From the NCBI GenBank assembly GCA_017450215.1, contig JAFSVH010000090.1, positions 1 to 42,201 on the forward strand: a stretch of 42,201 nt of DNA, given 5' to 3'. Shown here one piece after another: positions 36,631 to 42,201 of this stretch. The position numbers were made by a program, and so were the translations under genes. The notes under the pieces are model-generated. The model had not been told where the DNA came from. It was given only the letters and a program-made list of their open reading frames with translations, and ran no database searches. Source of the DNA: Bacilli bacterium (GTDB taxonomy: Bacteria > Bacillota_I > Bacilli_A > ML615J-28 > CAG-698). The first letter of the stretch is position 1. Each line of letters starts with the position of its first letter.

Positions 36631-36993
36631 ATGGAAGCTATTGATTATAGATTAATAAATAATAAATTATTAGATAATAAATTATTAGATAATAAAAAAG
36701 ATTTTTTAATTGATTCTTCTGTTAATATATTTAAAGCATTAGGTGATGAAACAAGATTACGTATTATGAATGCTTTACTTGAAAAACCACTTACAGTAAC
36801 TGGAATTGTTGCAAATACAAATGTAAGTCAATCTTGTGTATCACATCAATTAAAATTTTTAAAGCAATTAAGACTTGTAAAAAGTGAAAGAAAAGGAAAA
36901 TATATTGTCTATTCTTTAGATGATGAACATATTATTGATATTATCACCGTAACTTATGAACATGTAAAAGAGGAGATCGATGACCATGAGTGA
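36631..36993 (+). CDS. ArsR/SmtB-family zinc-sensing repressor
   Basis: A 120-aa winged-helix repressor. Core: NIFKALGDETRLRIMNALLE, recognition helix NVSQSCVSHQLKFLKQL. Asp98, His100, His111 and Glu114 have exactly the spacing of the SmtB alpha-5 zinc site (Asp104, His106, His117, Glu120); the ELCVCDL site of ArsR/CadC is absent. Zinc or cobalt sensing is therefore likely. The ATG at 36631 follows AGGAGG; an upstream in-frame start falls in the operator and is rejected. Residues 10-22 are a tandem repeat (NKLLDNKLLDNK). It overlaps the ATPase gene by 14 nt. Confidence 0.92.
   Translation: MEAIDYRLINNKLLDNKLLDNKKDFLIDSSVNIFKALGDETRLRIMNALLEKPLTVTGIVANTNVSQSCVSHQLKFLKQLRLVKSERKGKYIVYSLDDEHIIDIITVTYEHVKEEIDDHE
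36661..36690. repeat. 15-bp tandem repeat inside the smtB-like gene
   Basis: AATAAATTATTAGAT occurs twice in a row, with partial copies on both sides. It encodes repeated NKLLD and keeps the reading frame, because 15 is a multiple of 3. Confidence 0.95.
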
Positions 36994-39349
36994 AAAAGAT
37001 AAAAAAGTTGATATCAAAAAAGAAGAAATTGATAAAATGTCAATAATAGATAACACATTGAAGAATTTTAATGATGGCATAAATGATTCAAATCGATCTG
37101 AAAGCAAGGAAGATAATCAGGAAAAGGATGCCGAAGTATATAGAAAAGTACTATTATTAAATGGGCTTGATTGTGCAAATTGTGCAAACAAAATTGAAAG
37201 ACTTGCTCAAAGAACCTTTAATCACGAATTTATCAATGTTGATTTTGCAACATGTCGTTTTGTAATTGTTACTAAAGATAAGGATTTAATTGATCATTTA
37301 ATTGAAAGAGTAGAAGAGGTTGCAAGAAAAGTAGATTCTAATATTGTAGTTACTGATAAAGAAATTAAAAAAGAAAAAGAAGCGGAAGAAAAGGAAGAAG
37401 ATGGAGTTAATAAAATAACATTTTTAATTGGTACTATCTTATTCGTAATTCTTGTTGTTTTGCATTATATAGTATTTAATCTAGTATTTGATGATTATCA
37501 TTTATATTTATCAAATATTAATGAAGCACCTGCTTATTTAAAATACCCATTAATTGCTATAGCTCTTGCTAGTTATATATTGCTTGGTGGTGATGTTTTA
37601 CTAGGTGCGATTAATAATATTAGACATGGAAGATTTTTTGATGAAAAGTTTTTGATGTCAATTGCAACAGTAGTTGCTTTTGCAATACATTCATATGTTG
37701 AAGCTATTGCGGTTATGGCATTTTATAAGATTGGTGAATTATTACAAGAAAGAGTAGTAGCCAAGAGTAGACGCAATATATCTGAATTAATTGATATCAA
37801 ACCTAGTAGCGCAATTGTAATTATTAATGATAATGAGATTGTTGTTGACCCTAGTGAACTTGCTGTCGGTGATACAATTGTCGTTAGACCAGGCGAGAGA
37901 ATTCCTGTTGATGGAATTGTATTAAGCGGTGAAGCTAGTCTTGATACTTCTGCTATTACTGGTGAAAGTAAATATTATGATGTGAAAGAAGGATCAAAGG
38001 TTATAAGTGGAACTATTAATATTGATGGTGTTTTAAATATTAAAGTTGAAAAGAAATATAATGATTCAATGGTAAGCAAAATTTTAGATTTAGTAGAAAA
38101 TGCTAATTCTAATAAAGCAAAAACAGAGAAGTTTGTTACTAAGTTTGCAAAATATTATACACCTATAGTTTGTGGACTTGCAGTTTTGATTGCTGTTTAT
38201 TTCTTAATATTTGGTGAACGTAATATTCATGATGCATTATATCCTGCCATGGTATTTTTAGTAGTATCTTGTCCTTGTGCTTTAATTATTTCAGTACCAC
38301 TTACATATTTTGCTGCTATCGGTGTTGCTAGTAAAAAAGGTATTTTGATTAAAGGTAGTAATTATTTAGATGAAGTAGCAGGTGCTAGTGTTATTGCTTT
38401 TGATAAGACTGGTACTCTTACAAGTGGAAAATTTAAAGTAAAAGAAATAGTTTCATTAAGCGAACAATATAGTAGTGATGACATTTTAAGAATTGCAGCA
38501 CATTGTGAAGCTGTATCAAATCATCCAATTGCAAAATCAATTGTTAATAAATATGGAGCTAATAATGTTAGTATTAATGATGTTGAGACAATTGATATCA
38601 ACAAACGTGGTGTTAGTGCTAAATATGAAAATAATGAATTCTATGTAGGTAATAATAATTATATTATTGAAAAGCATGTAAAAGTAAAAGAAGTTGAGAG
38701 TGAAGGAATTATCATTTATATTGCTTTAGATCATAAGGTAATTGGTTATATTGAATTGACAGATGAAATTAGGGATGCAAGTTTAAGCACTTTAAATAAT
38801 TTAAAATTGCTAGGTTATAAAATTGCAATGTTAACTGGAGATAATGAGAATGTTGCTAGAAACGTAGCTAATGAACTGAAAATAGATAATTATTATCATA
38901 GTTTAACTCCAGTTGAAAAAGTAAAGAAAATTAGAAAGATTAAAAAAGAAAACAACAAAAATAAAGTTATTTTTGTTGGTGATGGAGTAAATGATGCACC
39001 TGTATTGAATAATGCTGATATCGGAATTGCTATGGGTGAATTTGGAACTGATGCAGCAATTGAAGTTAGTGACATTGTTTTAATGCATGATGATTTGAAT
39101 AAATTGCCAGAACTATTTTTAATAAGTAGAAGGACAAGATTTATTGTGTTTGAAAACATCATTTTTGCTCTTTTAATCAAATTCATTGTATTAATCGGTG
39201 CTGCTATTGATAAGAGCGGTATTATTAAAATGTGGGAAGGTGTGTTTGCTGATGTAGGTGTTAGTTTAATTGCTACACTTAATGCTTTAAGAGTAATTGG
39301 ATTTAATTATAATAAGCAATTAATTAGACTAAAGAGGAGACATAAATAA
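36980..39349 (+). CDS. zntA: Zinc/cadmium-exporting P1B-type ATPase
   Basis: A 789-aa heavy-metal pump in the membrane. A charged N terminus is followed by an HMA domain (GLDCANCANKIE, Cys65/Cys68), about eight membrane segments with the metal-binding CPC (431-433), phosphorylation site DKTGT (Asp475) and GDGVNDAP. Lys in LIKFIVL and Asp in FADVGVS near the C terminus match the zinc/cadmium/lead (P1B-2) subgroup. AGGAG lies at 36971-36975; the second ATG (36986) is an alternative start. It overlaps arsR/smtB, and its stop overlaps the rimM ATG by 1 nt. Confidence 0.95.
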   Translation: MTMSEKDKKVDIKKEEIDKMSIIDNTLKNFNDGINDSNRSESKEDNQEKDAEVYRKVLLLNGLDCANCANKIERLAQRTFNHEFINVDFATCRFVIVTKDKDLIDHLIERVEEVARKVDSNIVVTDKEIKKEKEAEEKEEDGVNKITFLIGTILFVILVVLHYIVFNLVFDDYHLYLSNINEAPAYLKYPLIAIALASYILLGGDVLLGAINNIRHGRFFDEKFLMSIATVVAFAIHSYVEAIAVMAFYKIGELLQERVVAKSRRNISELIDIKPSSAIVIINDNEIVVDPSELAVGDTIVVRPGERIPVDGIVLSGEASLDTSAITGESKYYDVKEGSKVISGTINIDGVLNIKVEKKYNDSMVSKILDLVENANSNKAKTEKFVTKFAKYYTPIVCGLAVLIAVYFLIFGERNIHDALYPAMVFLVVSCPCALIISVPLTYFAAIGVASKKGILIKGSNYLDEVAGASVIAFDKTGTLTSGKFKVKEIVSLSEQYSSDDILRIAAHCEAVSNHPIAKSIVNKYGANNVSINDVETIDINKRGVSAKYENNEFYVGNNNYIIEKHVKVKEVESEGIIIYIALDHKVIGYIELTDEIRDASLSTLNNLKLLGYKIAMLTGDNENVARNVANELKIDNYYHSLTPVEKVKKIRKIKKENNKNKVIFVGDGVNDAPVLNNADIGIAMGEFGTDAAIEVSDIVLMHDDLNKLPELFLISRRTRFIVFENIIFALLIKFIVLIGAAIDKSGIIKMWEGVFADVGVSLIATLNALRVIGFNYNKQLIRLKRRHK

Positions 39350-39843
39350 TGTATTATGTTGGTGAAATTCTTTCTACGCATGGCATTAAAGGAGAATTAA
39401 AAGTGAAAAGTGATTCTTCATTTGATCGCTTTAAAGAAGGGAATATACTTTATGCTGATATCAAAGGAGAATACAAAAAAATAACAATCAACTCACATAG
39501 AAAGCATAATGAATTTGAATTAATTACTTTCAATGATTTTACAAATATAAATCAGGTGTTAGATTATGTTGGATGTAAAATCTATATCAAAGAACATGAT
39601 AGGGCAAAAGATAAGATAGATGTTTATTATGAGGATTTAATTAATTCTAAAATTTATGATGAAGAAAATAAAATTATCGGTGAGGTTAATGATATTATTG
39701 AACTTCCTAAAGGAATATTATTAGAAGTATTTAATGGTGATAAAAAAACATTAATTCCTTATGTTGATGAATTTGTGAAAGAAGTTAATGTAAAAGAGAA
39801 AAAAATAATTATTCATTTGATTGAGGGGTTGATACCATGGTAA
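39349..39843 (+). CDS. rimM: Ribosome maturation factor RimM
   Basis: A 164-aa factor binding S19 in the maturing 30S head. YYVGEILSTHGIKGELKVKS is the N-terminal signature; the PRC-barrel end includes LLEVFNGDKKTLIPYVDEFV. The TAATG junction with the ATPase gene couples the two. It overlaps trmD by 7 nt. Confidence 0.95.
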   Translation: MYYVGEILSTHGIKGELKVKSDSSFDRFKEGNILYADIKGEYKKITINSHRKHNEFELITFNDFTNINQVLDYVGCKIYIKEHDRAKDKIDVYYEDLINSKIYDEENKIIGEVNDIIELPKGILLEVFNGDKKTLIPYVDEFVKEVNVKEKKIIIHLIEGLIPW

Positions 39844-40628
39844 TTGATGTTATAACAATCTTTCCTGAGATGTTTGAGGGAATACTAAATAATTCTATTA
39901 TCAAGCGTGCTATCGAAAAAGAATCTGTAATAATTAATGTTCATGACTTTAGAGAATTTTCTTTAGAAAAGCATAAGAATGTCGATGACACTACTTATGG
40001 GGGTGGTAATGGTATGCTTATTGCATGTCAACCTGTTGTAGATTGTCTAAAGTCCATCAGTGGTTATAGTGATGCTTATAAAATAATTACTAGTCCATGT
40101 GGTGCGGTTTGGAGTCAAGAAAAAGCTTTATCGATATCAAAAAAAGAGCACATCATTATTGTTTGTGGTCATTATGAAGGAATTGATGATAGAGTAAACA
40201 ATTACATTGATGAAGAAATATCCATTGGTGATTATGTATTAACGGGTGGAGAGATCCCAGCATTAGCTATTATTGATAGTGTTGTAAGATTAATACCTAA
40301 TGTTATAACAGAAGGATCACTTATTGATGAATCCTTTACTAATGGATTGCTTGAATATCCTCAATTTACAAAGCCTCAAGTATATGATGGTATAAGTGTA
40401 CCTTTTGTATTAACAAATGGTAATCATGAAGAAATCAGAAAATATCGTTTATACGAATCACTTCGTAAGACATATAAGAATAGACCTGATTTAATTGATA
40501 AATTATATCAAGAGAAAAGAATAGATTCAGAAGAAGAATTTTTTCTTGAATACATAAAAAAGGGATTAAGCTTCGAAGAATTCGATAAGTTGAAAGTTAA
40601 GAAGCCAAAAAAGAAAAATAATGCTTGA
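39837..40628 (+). CDS. trmD: tRNA (guanine37-N1)-methyltransferase
   Basis: A 263-aa essential SPOUT enzyme that makes m1G37 and prevents +1 frameshifting. IDVITIFPEMFEGILNNSII, YGGGNGMLIACQPV, IIVCGHYEGIDDRV and EISIGDYVLTGGEIPALAII (SAM knot) are conserved. It ends in TGA. GAGGGG is upstream. Its C-terminal Lys-rich tail (KLKVKKPKKKNNA) is slightly longer than usual. Confidence 0.97.
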   Translation: MVIDVITIFPEMFEGILNNSIIKRAIEKESVIINVHDFREFSLEKHKNVDDTTYGGGNGMLIACQPVVDCLKSISGYSDAYKIITSPCGAVWSQEKALSISKKEHIIIVCGHYEGIDDRVNNYIDEEISIGDYVLTGGEIPALAIIDSVVRLIPNVITEGSLIDESFTNGLLEYPQFTKPQVYDGISVPFVLTNGNHEEIRKYRLYESLRKTYKNRPDLIDKLYQEKRIDSEEEFFLEYIKKGLSFEEFDKLKVKKPKKKNNA

Positions 40629-40653
40629 TTAAATAGTTTAGATATGGTAAAAT
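40625..40653 (+). promoter_or_regulatory. Promoter of rplS
   Basis: TTGATT (40625-40630, overlapping the trmD stop) and TAAAAT (40648-40653) have 17-bp spacing and an extended -10 TG. Confidence 0.8.
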
Positions 40654-40654
40654 C

Positions 40655-40705
40655 TTATAGGTTATGTAATAATCCTGCAGATATTCCGCTGTGTTATCTA
40701 TTAAA
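40655..40705 (+). ncRNA. L19 leader RNA
   Basis: A structured leader before rplS: ATAGGT (40657-40662) pairs with ATCTAT (40696-40701), and the interior CCTGCAGATATTCCGCTGTG resembles the L19_leader family of Firmicutes. Autoregulation by L19 is the proposed role for the family. About 70 nt without visible structure follow up to the start codon. Confidence 0.65.
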
Positions 40706-40775
40706 AGATATTAAAATTGCATATGAATATTGAAGACAATTTATTGATAAACATTATTTAGAAAGGAAGACAATC

Positions 40776-41126
40776 ATGAGTCAACAATTAATCGAAAAAA
40801 TTACAAAAGATTACATGAAGAATGATGTTCCTGAATTTCGTCCTGGTGATACTGTAAAAGTATACGTTAGAATTAAAGAAGGTGAAAAAGAACGTCTTCA
40901 AGTATTCGAAGGTTTAGTAATTAAAAGACGTGGTGGTGGAATTAGTGAAACATTCACAGTTAGAAAGAACTCTTATGGTGTAGGCGTTGAAAGAACATTC
41001 CCAGTACATGCTCCAATTATTAGTAAGATTGAAGTAGTTAGAAAAGGTATCGTTAGACGTGCTAAACTTAATTACATTAGAACTCTTTCTGCTAAAGCTG
41101 CACGTATTAAAGAACGTAGAGACTAA
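40776..41126 (+). CDS. rplS: 50S ribosomal protein L19
   Basis: A 116-aa L19 on the subunit interface. [40 protein letters not shown] and the C-terminal [10 protein letters not shown] are diagnostic. AAGGAAG precedes the ATG. It has its own promoter and leader, so it can be made independently of rimM-trmD. Confidence 0.98.
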   Translation: MSQQLIEKITKDYMKNDVPEFRPGDTVKVYVRIKEGEKERLQVFEGLVIKRRGGGISETFTVRKNSYGVGVERTFPVHAPIISKIEVVRKGIVRRAKLNYIRTLSAKAARIKERRD

Positions 41127-41131
41127 TCTAC

Positions 41132-41167
41132 AAAAAAATGAGGTGGGGTTAACCCATCTCATTTTTA
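41132..41167 (+). terminator. Terminator after rplS
   Basis: The stem AAATGAGGTGGG/CCCATCTCATTT has a short GTTAA loop and is followed by T residues. Confidence 0.92.
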
Positions 41168-41183
41168 TTTATATTATATTTTA

Positions 41184-41212
41184 TTGTTATTTTAATATTA
41201 TATTGGTATAAT
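41184..41212 (+). promoter_or_regulatory. Promoter of the two small membrane-protein genes
   Basis: TTGTTA (41184-41189) and TATAAT (41207-41212) are 17 bp apart, with an extended -10 TG. Confidence 0.8.
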
Positions 41213-41244
41213 CAAATAAAGATTGAAGAAGAGAAAAAGCGATT

Positions 41245-41694
41245 ATGAAAACTGAAAAAGACAAAAAAATTAAATTATATGATTTTACTATATTTACTGC
41301 TACAAGTGTTTTGATTTCATATGCTGTGTTATTAACATTATTTCTATATATGGGCTTTACTAATGAAAAGAATGGCTTTGTAGGCTTTATTATTGCAGGA
41401 CTTCTATTTTTAAGCCTTGGCTTGATCTTGTGGATGTTTGTTTATATGGCACCATATCTTGATAAAAAAGGTGCGCATCATGGAAAAAAAGTAATATCTA
41501 TTTACAATATTAAATTTAGAAATGATTATAATATGAGATTTAGAGAAGAACAAATAATAATTGAAGATAAGCTTGTAAAATATGAAAAGCTAGATAAAAA
41601 AGAAATAAATAAAATAGTAATTAAAGTTCAAAATACAAAAGCAAATATAAGGAAAGTGAATGAATATTGTAAGATATTTGATATCAAATATTAG
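41245..41694 (+). CDS. Hypothetical membrane protein
   Basis: A 149-aa protein that I do not recognise. Two hydrophobic segments (about 13-35 and 46-70) are followed by a Lys-rich cytoplasmic-type half, including ISIYNIKFRNDYNMRFREEQ. No motif indicates a function. AGAAGAGA lies upstream of the ATG. It is 11 nt before the zinc-ribbon gene and shares its promoter and terminator. Confidence 0.7.
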   Translation: MKTEKDKKIKLYDFTIFTATSVLISYAVLLTLFLYMGFTNEKNGFVGFIIAGLLFLSLGLILWMFVYMAPYLDKKGAHHGKKVISIYNIKFRNDYNMRFREEQIIIEDKLVKYEKLDKKEINKIVIKVQNTKANIRKVNEYCKIFDIKY

Positions 41695-41705
41695 GTGATT
41701 AGATT

Positions 41706-42038
41706 ATGAGTAAAATAAATAATCGAAAAAAAGAAGAACAAGAAATATTAAAACAAATGGAAGAAGCAATGAAGGATGATGCTAAAGATAGCGATTCATT
41801 GGATAAAGAAGTGGAAGAGGATAAACATTCAAAATTAGATTATTTTTCTGGTTTGGATAATAATTATCATTGTCCAAATTGCAATCATGTTTTAAATAGT
41901 AGGCATGATGTATGCCCTAAATGTGGTTATCGAGGTTATGTTCCGATGAAACCAAAGGAGACAAGATTCATAAAATTCATCTTATTTGGAATTTTGTTAG
42001 CAATTTTTATACTTTATATGATTTTTAGAACTGCTTAA
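41706..42038 (+). CDS. Zinc-ribbon, single-pass membrane protein
   Basis: A 110-aa protein of unknown role: an acidic/Lys-rich coiled N terminus (1-45), a zinc ribbon with Cys56, Cys59, Cys70 and Cys73 (CPNC...CPKCGYRGY), then one C-terminal hydrophobic segment (about 89-107). The ribbon looks rubredoxin/ribosomal-protein-like. AGGTGA is the ribosome site. It may be an adaptor at the membrane; this is inference. Confidence 0.75.
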   Translation: MSKINNRKKEEQEILKQMEEAMKDDAKDSDSLDKEVEEDKHSKLDYFSGLDNNYHCPNCNHVLNSRHDVCPKCGYRGYVPMKPKETRFIKFILFGILLAIFILYMIFRTA

Positions 42039-42058
42039 TTGAAAAATTAGGCAGTTTT
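42029..42058 (+). terminator. Terminator preceding the group II intron
   Basis: The stem AACTGCTTAATT/AATTAGGCAGTT has a GAAA loop and is followed by TTTTTAAAT. The intron 5' end starts only a few bases after the T run. Confidence 0.9.
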
Positions 42059-42063
42059 TAAAT

Positions 42064-42201
42064 GTGTGCCGGGCATGGCACTAATCTTACTGGTGAAAGT
42101 CCAGTCACGGGTATTTACCGCCAAGTGTAGCGAACCTCAAGCTGTTAGGAGTAATCCTATGGGTGAAGGAAGAGGTGTAGCAAAATCCTTGAGCCTACGA
42201 A
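42064..42201 (+). mobile_element. Group II intron, 5' end of domain I (truncated by window; probably class C)
   Basis: The boundary GTGTGCC with GGGCATGGCAC, then CTGGTGAAAGTCCAG, GAAGGAAGAGGTGTAGC and TTGAGCCTACGAA, follows the order of domain I in bacterial class C introns such as the Oceanobacillus one (GUGUGCCCGGCAUGG start). Insertion directly behind a terminator hairpin is the known site preference of class C. The catalytic domains V/VI and any reverse transcriptase gene lie past the window, so activity cannot be judged. Confidence 0.88.

Larger units (their letters stand above)
1604..41686. repeat. Dispersed, highly repeated palindrome GATATC / TGATATCA
   Basis: By hand I count about 52 GATATC and 19 TGATATCA sites. 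8-mer starts are 1604, 2293, 3239, 8337, 17278, 21370, 21670, 23443, 23943, 24209, 24491, 26407, 33806, 35507, 37009, 37792, 38593, 39456 and 41679. All lie inside genes. They use at least two reading frames (GAT-ATC giving Asp-Ile, TTG-ATA-TCA giving Leu-Ile-Ser). Confidence 0.7.

Overview
The window is AT-rich (about one third GC by eye) and comes from the core chromosome of a low-GC Bacillota, most likely an uncultured Bacilli/Erysipelotrichia/Mollicute-related lineage. The evidence is the gene order (S10-spc-alpha ribosomal cluster; rimP-nusA-ylxR-ylxQ-infB-rbfA; rpsP-khpA-rimM-trmD-rplS), RNase J, the NifS/ThiI pair, a zinc-type S14 and Firmicute-style leader RNAs. TGA is a normal stop (adk, trmD and arsR end in TGA) and TGG encodes Trp, so this is genetic code 11, not the Mycoplasma code. 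The lineage below phylum is inference.

Layout. 1-1153: 3' end of an rRNA operon (5S) followed by 11 tRNA genes and a terminator. 1160-3582: a Crp/Fnr-type regulator divergent from an ABC substrate-binding lipoprotein and permease, with a perfect palindrome in the shared promoter region. 3599-5728: a secreted lipoprotein with four Ig-like domains and a C39-like peptidase domain. 5832-20592: the S10-spc-alpha super-operon with secY, adk, map, infA and rpoA. 20586-24764: a TSCPD-domain protein, then a NifS-type desulfurase, ThiI, a membrane protein and a SpoU-type rRNA methylase. 24788-32482: rimP-nusA-rnpM(ylxR)-ylxQ-infB-rbfA-uvrC plus a DEDDh exonuclease. 32481-34734 (minus strand): def and RNase J. 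34800-35861: a UPF0223-like protein and an RsuA-type pseudouridine synthase. 35881-41167: rpsP-khpA, then an inserted zinc-responsive arsR/smtB-zntA pair, then rimM-trmD and rplS. 41184-42058: two small membrane proteins. 42064-end: the 5' end of a group II intron, directly behind a terminator.

Most of the window makes and tunes the translation and transcription machinery: ribosomal proteins, translation factors, tRNA and rRNA modification, NusA, RNA polymerase alpha and RNase J. Zinc recurs: S14, L36 and adenylate kinase carry Cys-type zinc sites, and a SmtB-like repressor with a P1B-type zinc exporter sits inside a ribosomal operon. Most promoters I found have 17-bp spacing, and many have an extended -10 TG.

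The most unusual large-scale signal is a highly repeated palindrome, GATATC, often as TGATATCA. I counted about 52 copies of the 6-mer and 19 of the 8-mer by eye, well above rough expectation, and in more than one reading frame. The other observations worth following are the Crp/Fnr-type operator placed at about -41.5, the zinc module splitting the rpsP-rplS cluster, the acidic tail on RpoA and the post-terminator group II intron.
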